NCBI GenBank assembly: GCA_958296125.1
Contig: OY282444.1
Coordinates: 124,001 to 188,000 of the forward strand
DNA length: 64,000 bases
Direction: 5' to 3'
Source: an uncultured Poribacteria bacterium
GTDB taxonomy: Bacteria; Poribacteria; WGA-4E; PCPOR2b
How positions within the stretch are numbered: position 1 is the stretch's first letter; each line of letters starts with the position of its first letter. The notes beneath the pieces were generated by a model. The model was given only the letters and a program-made list of their open reading frames with translations. It made no database searches and was not told the DNA's origin. The position numbers were made by a program, and so were the translations under genes. Below are positions 1 through 8,355 of this stretch, piece after piece.

Positions 1-2826
1 GAAAGCGGTGAATACATGATATTTCCAACGCGGCAGCCTTGAAGGCAAATCTGGCTCCAATACCGTTCCGCCCACGACAAACTCAGGAATGCCATCCCCG
101 GTGAGGTCGCCTGCCGCAAGCTGATGGGCATCCTTGATATCAAGTTTCATGCGCCATGTTTCAACTAGCAGATTGTCTCCAACGGATTCGTAGATGAAGA
201 GTTCGCCCTCACTGTCTCCCACCATTAACTCCGGGCTCCCATTTCCATCGAAATCGCCGATTGCGAATTGTTCTCCGAAAACGTTGGAGCCTTCCGTCTC
301 ATTCTTGATGACGAGCACCTCCTCATAGCTATCGTTCCCGCGGTTTTCAAAAATACGGATATTGTCGTTAAAATTGTCTGCCCCGACAATCTCTTTTCGG
401 CCGTCGTTGTCCAGATCCACAATCTGCCCTGATGAGAGAAAAGGCGTTTCCCAAATAACCTTTCCCGGATAGCCGTTTTGCGTCATACTTTCGACAAGGA
501 AGACCCGTTCTCTCGTGCCGGACAGAATCTCCAACAATCCATCACCGTCAGTATCGTCAACCGCCAACGGCTTAGAGTCAATAGTCCCAGTATGTTGAAG
601 CTGATAAATACCAGCCGCACTCCGTTCATGGACTTCGATTCCTGAAATAGAGTCGCCGGTGATCGGAAGTCCGACAATTTCGAGACGACTGTTCCGGTTG
701 AAATCTGCAGCGACGCTGCCCAAGTGCATGGGAGGGAGTGTGGTCAAGGTCTCAACAAATCCGTTTGGTGAGATAGATTCGCTGATAACCTCCGCACGAT
801 AGAATTTTCCACCATTGTCGTCGACTGTTTCCAATCCTACATCGTTACGAGAGGTGACGAATAAATCGTAACTCCCTGTATTAAGCGAGAGTGAAAAGAA
901 ATGTTCCCGGCTCGCGGAGTTTTCCTTAATTGGTGTGAACGGGGCAAGGGCTTCACGGGCCCGTTGACTCAATGTGTTGATTGTGAAATCATCCGTTGAC
1001 CAAGAGACGACGGTGGCAAAGTTGCCCTTTGTAATCTGATTGTGCACCTTGACATTTCGCACTTGAGGCGGCGTTCTGTCCACGGAGACGACCACTTCAT
1101 CACGCAAAACTTTTCCCTCTACGCTACTGACTTCGAGGCGAACGGTGTAAATGCCTTCTGCTACAACAGACGTTTCCCAAACGATTAGGGTTTCATTTGC
1201 CTTCTGTTGCCGAGAGGGCGCATTGATAGGTTGAAACGCTGTTGGGACTGCCGACTGCCCATAAAGTAACTGCCATGTGTCAAATTTAAATCCGCCAGCG
1301 GTGCCAACAATCTCGATCTGGTTTGAGCCGCCACTGTGAGTTTCTGGTGAAAGAATGTGTGCTTGTAAGGAACCGCTTGCCATCAAAGCTCGTGCTGCGT
1401 TCAGATTTCCTGCACCGACAAGTTCCGGGCTTTCCGTAATTGGGTCGGCGGTCGAGAGCAAAATCTGCCGGACCTCCTCATGCCTCAGGCTTGGACGCTT
1501 CGACATAATCAGAGCGGCAACTCCAGATACATGCGCCGTTGCCATTGATGTGCCAGAGAGGGGACGGTAGCGGTTATTGATATGTGTACTTAAAATGACA
1601 TTGCCCGGTGCACCGATGTCAATAGATGCGCCAAAGTTGGATTGATAAAACTTCTGCTTGTGTTGCTCGGTTGCAGCAACAGAGATGACCTTGCGATAAC
1701 CAGCGGGGAAAATGGACTCACCTTCCGACTCATTTCCTGATGCGGCGACCATCAGGACACCCCTCGCGTAGGCGTAATCCACAGCATCCCGAAGCACAAA
1801 GGAACGCCCGCGCCCGCCCCAACTCATGTTGATAACCCGTGCCCCGTTGTCCACGGCATAGACGATTGCGGCTGCCGAACGGTTGTCCCGTATTCCCGCG
1901 ACACCAGCACCTCGGATCGGCATCAATGTACAATTCCACGCGATACCAGCAATCCCCACATCGTTATCTACTGTCGCTCCCACTATTCCAGCGACATGGG
2001 TCCCGTGGCCCGATTCGTCAATTGGATCATTGTCGCCAGTCTGAGACGCTTCGTTTCCATCGCTATTTGATAGCTCCGAAAAATCCCAACCGTGCACATC
2101 GTCAATGTACCCATTATTGTCGTCGTCAACGCCATTGTCGGGGATTTCGCCAACGTTGACCCAGGTTTGTGAGGCAAGATCTTCGTGGGTATAATCGAAG
2201 CCTGTGTCCACAACTGCGATTATGACCTCCGGATCGCCCTTCTCAATTGCCCACGCCCCCGGCATATCGATTAGCGATAGACTCCACTGTTCCTCATAGC
2301 GTGGATCGTTAGGGATAATTTCGGAAGCCTGTGTTTGGCGAATGTAATTGAATTCGACTGCCTCAATCAACGGGTGTGCAGCGTAGTCCGCTTTGAGGGT
2401 GTGTAGCTCCGTGGGGATCTGAAAGCGCAGCAGATAGATGCGCTCAAGGTTTGGGTTGGATTCCGAGTGAGCGATGTGCGGAAAGAGACGGTAGACTGAC
2501 CGAGCCCCCATCTGATTGTGGAGTTTTTGTAACGGTGCTTCAGCATGAAGGCGTTCCAATTCAGCTTGCGCTTTGGGTGTCACGCGAATCAGAAGCTCCC
2601 CGGGCGTGAATTCCGAACTGTCGGAGATTGGGAGGGAAAACGCGTTCCGTGCGCCGATAGCTGGTGACTGGGAAAGGATTAATGATGTCAGTAGTAGGGT
2701 AAGGATTAACACTGGAGGTAGCGAGAAATTATTTAGATCTATTTGGTTTGAGTAACCATTGATCAGGATTATTTTCCATCGTGACAAGCTTGCCGATGCC
2801 GTTGTTGTATAGTTGGAAAAGTTCAC
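1..2826 (-). CDS. Secreted S8 (subtilisin-like) serine protease with C-terminal VCBS/FG-GAP repeats, partial at left edge
   Basis: Reading leftward the frame stays open to base 1, so the C-terminus is missing (about 942 codons seen). A hydrophobic stretch near residues 38-50 followed by a small-residue site looks like a signal or anchor. The subtilisin triad is clear: Asp in VVDTGFDYTHEDL (~residue 207), His in SGHGTHVAGIVGA (~277) and Ser in SGTSMATAHVSGVAAL (~425), with the oxyanion Asn in ASGNESEG. An inhibitor-like propeptide region lies before the Asp. Below base ~760 the protein becomes repeats with calcium-type loops (DTDGDGLLEI, DLDNDGRKEI, DFDGNGSPEL, DLTGDGIPEF), typical of FG-GAP/VCBS beta-propeller blades. 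Probable role is an exported protease or adhesin. The chosen GTG at 2826 has AGGAGG six bases upstream, but that stretch also lies inside a decayed gene, so TTG at 2787 is an alternative. Confidence 0.88.
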   Translation of the reverse strand, partial: MNFSNYTTTASASLSRWKIILINGYSNQIDLNNFSLPPVLILTLLLTSLILSQSPAIGARNAFSLPISDSSEFTPGELLIRVTPKAQAELERLHAEAPLQKLHNQMGARSVYRLFPHIAHSESNPNLERIYLLRFQIPTELHTLKADYAAHPLIEAVEFNYIRQTQASEIIPNDPRYEEQWSLSLIDMPGAWAIEKGDPEVIIAVVDTGFDYTHEDLASQTWVNVGEIPDNGVDDDNNGYIDDVHGWDFSELSNSDGNEASQTGDNDPIDESGHGTHVAGIVGATVDNDVGIAGIAWNCTLMPIRGAGVAGIRDNRSAAAIVYAVDNGARVINMSWGGRGRSFVLRDAVDYAYARGVLMVAASGNESEGESIFPAGYRKVISVAATEQHKQKFYQSNFGASIDIGAPGNVILSTHINNRYRPLSGTSMATAHVSGVAALIMSKRPSLRHEEVRQILLSTADPITESPELVGAGNLNAARALMASGSLQAHILSPETHSGGSNQIEIVGTAGGFKFDTWQLLYGQSAVPTAFQPINAPSRQQKANETLIVWETSVVAEGIYTVRLEVSSVEGKVLRDEVVVSVDRTPPQVRNVKVHNQITKGNFATVVSWSTDDFTINTLSQRAREALAPFTPIKENSASREHFFSLSLNTGSYDLFVTSRNDVGLETVDDNGGKFYRAEVISESISPNGFVETLTTLPPMHLGSVAADFNRNSRLEIVGLPITGDSISGIEVHERSAAGIYQLQHTGTIDSKPLAVDDTDGDGLLEILSGTRERVFLVESMTQNGYPGKVIWETPFLSSGQIVDLDNDGRKEIVGADNFNDNIRIFENRGNDSYEEVLVIKNETEGSNVFGEQFAIGDFDGNGSPELMVGDSEGELFIYESVGDNLLVETWRMKLDIKDAHQLAAGDLTGDGIPEFVVGGTVLEPDLPSRLPRWKYHVFTAF

Positions 2827-2981
2827 CACTAACCTCCTTCGTAAGGTATTCACACTCGACGGATGTGATCAATCAAGCTGTACATTTCTTCTTTCGGGAA
2901 ACGATGACTCAACCTAAAAATTCGCTGCTTTCCCTCCCTAGCAAGTTCATATACATCAAGCTCCCGATAGTTTGCTACCAT
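2729..2981 (-). pseudogene. Remnant of a four-helix-bundle (S23/23S rRNA IVP family, TIGR02436) protein
   Basis: An ATG at 2981 with a perfect AGGAGG seven bases upstream starts a 43-codon frame beginning MVANYRELDVYELAREG and containing FRLSHRFPKEEMYSLIDHIRR, the N-terminal pattern of this ~120-residue family. It stops at 2850. In another frame, from about 2857 to 2729, the family's C-terminal pattern follows (ECEYLTKEV, then IGKLVTMENNPDQW). The central ~45 residues are missing and the two halves are out of frame, so this is an internally deleted, frameshifted gene. Its 3' half overlaps the 5' end of the S8 protease gene. The family assignment is from recalled sequence pattern. Confidence 0.75.
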
Positions 2982-3088
2982 TCTCAATCCTCCTTTCGAC
3001 TCGCTCCCTCACCTCCTCGCTCTGGGGGTGAAAAATGCACTCTCATCTACAACAATTACCTTTGAAATTACCTTTGATCAAATCGGAA

Positions 3089-3117
3089 TTTACATTTGTT
3101 TAGCTAAGTGGTATAAT
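3089..3117 (+). promoter_or_regulatory. Sigma-70 type promoter of purB
   Basis: TTTACA (3089-3094) and TATAAT (3112-3117) are 17 bases apart. TG precedes the -10 (extended -10). It lies 45 bases upstream of the purB ATG. Confidence 0.8.
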
Positions 3118-3161
3118 TTAACATATCATAGCAAGAATTGGCAAAGGGAGATACACATATT

Positions 3162-4571
3162 ATGGAACTCTACGAAGCAGTTAGTCCACTCGATTTCAGA
3201 TACTACGGGGGCAGTGAAGCAGTTATGAGGAAACTCCTGCCCTACGTCTCGGAAGCCGCCTACGTCAAATATCAAGCCAAAGTTGAAGCTGCATTAGTGC
3301 GGACACTTGCCAAGCACGACATCTGCTCCCATGAGATTGCGGATGAAGTTGAACGGGCATCCGAAGCAGTGACGGCGGCGGCGGTTTACGAAGAACAATC
3401 ACGTATTCGACACAACATCCGTTCGCTCGTAAACGTGATTCGACGGAAGCTTTCTCCTGAGGCGCGTCCCTATGTTCACCTATTTGCAACGTCCGCGGAC
3501 ATCCTTGATACCGCAACGGCGCTGCGGTTCAAGGATTTGACGCGGAAGGTGATTCTTCCAGATCTCATTGAACTTGAGAATCGATTCATAGACCTTGCGC
3601 GGGAACACGCGGAAACGGTGCAGATTGGACGGACGCATGGCCAACATGCGGAGCCGATCACCTTTGGTTACGCCATCGCACTTTACGTCAGTCGAATCGG
3701 GAATCGGATTGAACTGATAGAGCGCACAAGCCGAAATCTACGCGGCCAATTCTCGGGCGCAGTGGGAGCGTTCAACGGGCTTTCGCTGGTGATGGAGCGG
3801 CCGGAGCAGATTGAGGCGGACCTACTCGCGGAACTCGGTTTGAAACCATCAGATACACACACTTCGACGCAGTGTGTTGAGCCTGAATTCATTACCGATC
3901 TCGCCTACGCTATTACCTCCACTTACACCATCCTCGCAAATTTTGCAGATGACATCCGCCACCTCTACCGCACAGAAATTGCTGAGATCAGCAAGCAATA
4001 TGATCCCCAATTAGTCGGTTCTTCCACGATGCCGCACAAGGTTAATCCGGAAACGTTTGAAACGGTGAAGGGGCTCTGGAAAGCGTTTGTGCCGCGTATG
4101 ACGACGGTGTTTATGGACCAGATTTTGGAGCATCAACGCGATCTAACCAACTCCGCATCGAGCCGTTTCCTGACAGAACTTTTCACGGCGTTTGACTATT
4201 CGATTTATCGTCTGATTCGCGCGTTAGGGGAGATGGATGTGAAAGTGGATAACATGGCGCGCAATCTTGAGGCGAGTGCCGGCAACACGGTGGCTGAACC
4301 AATCTATCTCTTGATGGCGTATTACGGATTTCCCGACGCTTATGACCACACCCGCAAACTGGTCGCTCAGGTACACCAGACGGGACAACCGTTGACAGAA
4401 CTGTTATGGGCGGATGAGACATTGCAACCGTTTCTTGAAAAGCTAACACCGATACAGCGAGAAGCCCTCCGTGATCCAAAGAAATACATTGGGGTATCTG
4501 TACAGCGGACCCATGTGACCTGTGATGAGTGGGAAAAACGAGTGGAGCATGTCTTAGCAACCTGCGGATAA
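3162..4571 (+). CDS. purB: Adenylosuccinate lyase
   Basis: This 469-residue protein of the fumarase/aspartase superfamily cleaves SAICAR and adenylosuccinate, releasing fumarate in purine synthesis. Visible markers are GRTHGQHAEPITFG (His159 region) and the flexible signature loop GSSTMPHKVNP (residues 286-296) holding the catalytic serine. The N-terminus MELYEAVSPLDFRYYG and total length fit cytosolic PurB. ATG at 3162 is preferred over an in-frame TTG at 3138 because GGGAG lies upstream of the ATG, although the spacing is long (about 11 bases). The gene stands alone behind a strong promoter and ends six bases from the convergent protease gene, with no room for a separate terminator. Argininosuccinate lyase is less likely given the HGQHAEP motif. 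Confidence 0.93.
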   Translation: MELYEAVSPLDFRYYGGSEAVMRKLLPYVSEAAYVKYQAKVEAALVRTLAKHDICSHEIADEVERASEAVTAAAVYEEQSRIRHNIRSLVNVIRRKLSPEARPYVHLFATSADILDTATALRFKDLTRKVILPDLIELENRFIDLAREHAETVQIGRTHGQHAEPITFGYAIALYVSRIGNRIELIERTSRNLRGQFSGAVGAFNGLSLVMERPEQIEADLLAELGLKPSDTHTSTQCVEPEFITDLAYAITSTYTILANFADDIRHLYRTEIAEISKQYDPQLVGSSTMPHKVNPETFETVKGLWKAFVPRMTTVFMDQILEHQRDLTNSASSRFLTELFTAFDYSIYRLIRALGEMDVKVDNMARNLEASAGNTVAEPIYLLMAYYGFPDAYDHTRKLVAQVHQTGQPLTELLWADETLQPFLEKLTPIQREALRDPKKYIGVSVQRTHVTCDEWEKRVEHVLATCG

Positions 4572-4577
4572 GGAAAT

Positions 4578-7361
4578 TCAGAAAGCAAATCCAAGCCCGA
4601 TCTGCATAGTAGTGACGTTTCGACTGCCTAAGTATAACTTGCCATATCCAACCCTCATATTCAATTTGCGAGTTATGTGAAAACGGGCTCCTATTTCGTA
4701 GTGATAGAGGTGTGTCGTATCAAAGTCCGATCGAAATTTAATCGAACTTGTCGCATCAATTGCAATTTTATCGCGCGGATATAACGTCAAACCTGCACCA
4801 AGGATGGGCGTAGTATGAGTTGACCTCGCCGCGGTGCCTCTAGCAAAAAAATTCTCGTATTCTGCAATGCCACCCAGCAACGTAAACCCAATATTGTTTT
4901 TTCCTAAAGCAGGTCCCCATTGAGCTATCGCGCTTGTATTCGTGCGATTTGGGGAGAAGTTCAGTTGTGCGCCCAGCGTTGGACGCGTTTTACCCTCACG
5001 TAGATAGGCGAGCCTGAATGCATTACCTCCATCCCAATCAGAGTTGGAAGAATTACCTACAGAAATACTTGCCCATATTCCTTGGTATATTGGATAGGTT
5101 CGAGACATTGGAGAGGACGGTTTGACTGTAGTAGAAGAGGGCGTGCTCTCTTGATGAGGCTTTTCAGGTGTACCCGGTTCAGTTGGAGCACCCCGCTTGT
5201 CAGGAAGTTCTACAATTGCTTGCGATTCTTCCTCTAATTCTTGTGGATCCGCTTCCAGTCTAATGTCTATATGTCTCGATTCCGATTGGCTTTCGTTTCC
5301 CGCTTCATCAGTTGCAGTTAGATAATACTCAATGGATCCGGATCGGCTGAATGTAATATCTATAGCGTACACACCCAAAGATCCTCCCCTGAACAGTTTT
5401 TGGCTTTGGTCAATGGGTGATAAAAAATAAATGCGGACCTCTTTGACAAAGCTGTTATCTATTACCTCTGCTCTAACGGTGGTTTGTTGATTAACTATGA
5501 ATTGGGCACTTTCAGGTGGGTTTAGTAGATCAATCGTTGGAGGCTTATTGTCAAAAATGGAGATTTGATAATGACGATATTGGATAGCCGGTTGCCTGAA
5601 CGTCAAACGATTGTCATATTCGACCTCAATGTAGTATTCAATCGAACCAATACGCTTTTGTGAGGGCAACCCCATCTTGTAGGCCCACGTTGATGACGCG
5701 GATTGCTGGTCCCACAAACGCATCTCCTGATCGTTCTGTTCTAATTCATTGCGGTCTCTGTCGTAGGTTTTGTAGTAGATTCTAATCTGTTGGGGACTTT
5801 TGGAGCTGATTAGATTCAATGTAAGTGGAATTATTTCGCCGACGGATATTCTTGAAGGAGAATCATGTTTCACGATGGGGGGTATCTCAAGATCTAATTC
5901 CTTATGACGATTAGGTTCAATCGTAACCGCTCTCCTTTTGAATCCTCCTGTATAAATTCCTTCTACAATGTAGGCACCCTCAAGTAGTCTGCGGCTGACG
6001 ATGCCAGTGCCTAACATTTTTTTGTCAATACCGTTTCCGTCAATCCAGATTTCGGTGTGTGGTAGTAGAGAGATTACGGTCAATTCGCCTGTTAATTCTT
6101 TGCGTCCCTCCTCAAGCCACTCAGCAAAAATTGGATGATCTTTCCCTATCCTTGTGGGTAATTTCTGATCTGGGTTGTGGCGAATTGCCTCTTGAAATTG
6201 CTCCTTCACTTTGTCATTGCCTTCTCCGGATCCCCTTTTTGAACCTCCTAAATAAATATAGGCTTCTGCCTGCTGTTCCGGATCTTCAAGCTCTCGCACG
6301 GCTGAGCTTAAGGCTTCGATTGCCTCATTGTACCTTGCCTGTTCGTATAGTTTAATCCCTTTTTCAAGCATGTCATGACGGGGCCGGGGTTTCGGTGGCT
6401 CTAGCTTTGGTGGGTCGACTTGAGGTTTGACAGGTTTCGGTTGGACAGATGATGGATCGACTTGAGGCTTGACGGGTTTTGGTTCGACAGGAGGGGGCTC
6501 GACTTGAGGCTTGGTTGGTTTTGGTTCGGCAGGTGGTGGGTCGACCTTGGGTTTGGCAGGTTTCGGTTGGACAGATGATGGATCAACTTGAGGCTTGACG
6601 GGTTTTGATTCGACAGGAGGGGGCTCGACTTGAGGCTTGGCTGGTTTTGGTTCGGCAGGTGGTGGGTCGACCTTGGGTTTGACAGGTTTCGGCTTAACGG
6701 GTGTTGGAGTGATTGGTATATTAGCCAGTCGCTTGAGATAATTTACAGGAATGGCAAAATTGAGATTCTGGCCCCCTACTCTATGCCCAACAGAGATTCC
6801 GATGACTTCGCCTCTATCGTTTAGTACAGGCCCCCCACTACTTCCTGGCGAAATTGAAGCATCCATCTGGAGTGTTTTGCCTCGCACTAAGGGAGTGCCC
6901 TCTGGTCGGATGGCACTTATAATGCCGGCTGAGAATGTACCTTCCAATCCCCGTGGATTGCCTGCAACGTAAACTTTATCACCAATCTGAACCGCATCAC
7001 TGTCACCAAGGGGGAGCGCGGGGGCATCGATCCCTGCGACTTTTATTACTGCCAGATCGCGATCTTTATCAACGGTAAGGACTTCAATATAATACTTATC
7101 TGACTTCCTAACCAACTTAGCGTATCCAATTAACATATTTTCGACAACGTGATAGTTGGTTGCAACCTTATCATCATAGATAACAAATCCGCTGCCTGTC
7201 CAACTATTGCTCTTGACATCTATGAAATCCAAGCGTACCGTAGAACCTAAAGCAATATCAGCAATCTCTTGGGAGGTTAGGTCAACCGCCGCAGTCATTC
7301 CGTAGAACAACACAAGTCCCCCAACCATAACACTCAGCAATAATTTTTGCTGACGTTGCAT
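4578..7361 (-). CDS. Trypsin-like (HtrA-type) protease fused to Pro-rich repeats, TPR, PEGA-like segments and an outer-membrane-type barrel
   Basis: The 927-residue protein starts at an ATG with AAAGGAGG seven bases upstream and has a signal peptide (residues 5-25). Residues 35-215 form a chymotrypsin-fold S1C domain with His71 (TNYHVVE), Asp102 (DRDLAVIKV) and Ser175 (SPGSSGGPVLN). No PDZ domain follows. Instead there are seven 14-residue Pro/Lys repeats (225-322), a TPR-like helical region (~330-410), a PEGA-like segment with a bound of beta strands (~430-500), an immunoglobulin-like stretch (~560-700), a low-complexity Thr/Ser/Pro linker, then from ~780 alternating amphipathic strands ending in GLGFAF, a terminal Phe typical of outer-membrane barrels. 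I infer a protease tethered to the outer membrane. It is the last gene of a leftward cluster with a second S1C protease. Domain calls beyond the protease are from pattern only. Confidence 0.85.
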   Translation of the reverse strand: MQRQQKLLLSVMVGGLVLFYGMTAAVDLTSQEIADIALGSTVRLDFIDVKSNSWTGSGFVIYDDKVATNYHVVENMLIGYAKLVRKSDKYYIEVLTVDKDRDLAVIKVAGIDAPALPLGDSDAVQIGDKVYVAGNPRGLEGTFSAGIISAIRPEGTPLVRGKTLQMDASISPGSSGGPVLNDRGEVIGISVGHRVGGQNLNFAIPVNYLKRLANIPITPTPVKPKPVKPKVDPPPAEPKPAKPQVEPPPVESKPVKPQVDPSSVQPKPAKPKVDPPPAEPKPTKPQVEPPPVEPKPVKPQVDPSSVQPKPVKPQVDPPKLEPPKPRPRHDMLEKGIKLYEQARYNEAIEALSSAVRELEDPEQQAEAYIYLGGSKRGSGEGNDKVKEQFQEAIRHNPDQKLPTRIGKDHPIFAEWLEEGRKELTGELTVISLLPHTEIWIDGNGIDKKMLGTGIVSRRLLEGAYIVEGIYTGGFKRRAVTIEPNRHKELDLEIPPIVKHDSPSRISVGEIIPLTLNLISSKSPQQIRIYYKTYDRDRNELEQNDQEMRLWDQQSASSTWAYKMGLPSQKRIGSIEYYIEVEYDNRLTFRQPAIQYRHYQISIFDNKPPTIDLLNPPESAQFIVNQQTTVRAEVIDNSFVKEVRIYFLSPIDQSQKLFRGGSLGVYAIDITFSRSGSIEYYLTATDEAGNESQSESRHIDIRLEADPQELEEESQAIVELPDKRGAPTEPGTPEKPHQESTPSSTTVKPSSPMSRTYPIYQGIWASISVGNSSNSDWDGGNAFRLAYLREGKTRPTLGAQLNFSPNRTNTSAIAQWGPALGKNNIGFTLLGGIAEYENFFARGTAARSTHTTPILGAGLTLYPRDKIAIDATSSIKFRSDFDTTHLYHYEIGARFHITRKLNMRVGYGKLYLGSRNVTTMQIGLGFAF
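6396..6689 (-). repeat. Seven tandem 42-bp units encoding a 14-residue Pro/Lys repeat
   Basis: Units follow KPxKPxVxPxxxxP. Three variants (VDPPPAEP, VEPPPVEP/S, VDPSSVQP) recur in the same order, giving a higher-order 126-bp period that suggests recent duplication of a three-unit block. The segment links the protease domain to the TPR region. Confidence 0.9.
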
Positions 7362-7401
7362 AAAATTGCCTCCTTTTGCAGAAGCACGCGCTTAAACGTC
7401 A

Positions 7402-7773
7402 TCATTGATTTAAAAAATCGTGTGAGATTAGCTTCCTATCCTTCCATGCTTCGTAGGGAAAGATTTTCTCTTTATTCTGATAAACCAACTTGATTGTTGT
7501 ACCAATTGGGACTTGCAGACCGCCTCGTATCGGAGTAACATTAGCATTTTTCCCGTTGGGTTCAGGGGGTATTGTAAAATCTTGTGGCCGTGGTTCTATG
7601 AAATCGTCGCCTTGGGGTAACCTTACGAACACTCTTGCCCATGGAATAGCATTAATGGAGACAGGAACAGGTTGTATCAGTGAGGGTTCACCCTTCCAAG
7701 ATATTATGAAAATAATTGAACCAGCGATGACAATGACGATAGCAATGGCAATAACTATAACCAATCTAACCAT
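7402..7773 (-). CDS. Membrane-anchored protein with PEGA-like domain
   Basis: This 123-residue protein has one strongly hydrophobic N-terminal segment (residues 2-26, almost all Ile/Val/Ala) that would anchor it in the inner membrane, then a small beta-rich domain. The domain pattern SINAIPWARVFV near its start and TPIRGGLQVPIGTTIKLVY further on resembles the PEGA surface-layer-associated fold, though the PEGA residues themselves are not present. The start has AGGAG eight bases upstream. The gene lies 40 bases before the large trypsin-barrel gene on the same strand, so both are probably one transcript. No enzymatic motif is visible. Function unknown; a cell-envelope role is inferred from the neighbours. 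Confidence 0.7.
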   Translation of the reverse strand: MVRLVIVIAIAIVIVIAGSIIFIISWKGEPSLIQPVPVSINAIPWARVFVRLPQGDDFIEPRPQDFTIPPEPNGKNANVTPIRGGLQVPIGTTIKLVYQNKEKIFPYEAWKDRKLISHDFLNQ

Positions 7774-7904
7774 ACCTAATTCTCCTTTGTTATGAAACTT
7801 GGTGTTATGGAGAAGCGGATAGCGCGTTTAGATAACACCTGTTAAAAAGGGTTATGCCAATCGCTAAAGGGTGTTAGTATTAAAAATTATTGGTAAAGTT
7901 ATAC

Positions 7905-7932
7905 CGTAAATCTACCGACAAGTTTACACTCT
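7905..7932. repeat. 28-bp dispersed repeat, copy 1
   Basis: CGTAAATC...GTTTACACTCT matches 10847-10874 at 26 of 28 positions, same orientation. The unit contains GTAAA/TTTAC as a short inverted repeat. It lies between two genes of the envelope cluster. Confidence 0.7.
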
Positions 7933-7935
7933 CAG

Positions 7936-8322
7936 CTATTTTTCAATGACCCAATGGTTAAGCATCATTTGGTCGCCGGGAGGATAAAAGACCAGCAGAT
8001 TCTTTTTGTATCGTTTGACGTATATGAATTTAGGATCTACCTTCGTGAAGTAGAGCCAAACCCGGCCGGTCCACGGTTGCCCAACATTTTTTCCAAAAGA
8101 AGCATCATAGATTTTGTCGGGGGAACCAAAAATTGCTCGAACTTCATCGGGACTCAGCCCGGTATATAGCCGATTTACGTTGTCCATAGTAAACGTGGTG
8201 CGGCCTGGATACGAGTAGGTATAGGGTGTCGTACAGCCTTGTTGGAATACTGTGAATCCAGCTGCGATTAATATCAGAATTAAATATCGATTGACCCGTA
8301 TAAATCTCGGAGGGCAAGTCAT
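7936..8322 (-). CDS. Putative lipoprotein, BamE/SmpA-like fold
   Basis: This 128-residue protein has an N-terminal hydrophobic segment (13-27) ending in FQQGC, a loose lipobox, so Cys30 is probably the lipidated residue. The mature part has LYTGLSPDEVRAIFGSPDKI, the helix-turn-helix pattern G-x-S-x-x-E-V-x-x-x-x-G-x-P seen in BamE/OmlA-like outer-membrane assembly lipoproteins, followed by strands rich in aromatic residues (RVWLYF, LLVFY). The start has GGGAG seven bases upstream. It follows the S1C protease gene by 33 bases and is probably cotranscribed. A role in outer-membrane protein assembly or quality control would fit the two proteases and barrel protein beside it, but this is inference. 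Confidence 0.72.
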   Translation of the reverse strand: MTCPPRFIRVNRYLILILIAAGFTVFQQGCTTPYTYSYPGRTTFTMDNVNRLYTGLSPDEVRAIFGSPDKIYDASFGKNVGQPWTGRVWLYFTKVDPKFIYVKRYKKNLLVFYPPGDQMMLNHWVIEK

Positions 8323-8355
8323 TCGAGATCTCCCTTTACGGTTTGAATTGCTACT

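Noticed and set aside
2850-2852. UGA in the S23 remnant as a second selenocysteine codon
   Set aside because: The family has no Cys there; the homologous sequence continues in a different frame after a deletion, so this is decay.
6396-6689. Repeat array resembling a CRISPR
   Set aside because: Units are contiguous, in frame, and encode a Pro/Lys linker; there are no spacers and no cas genes.
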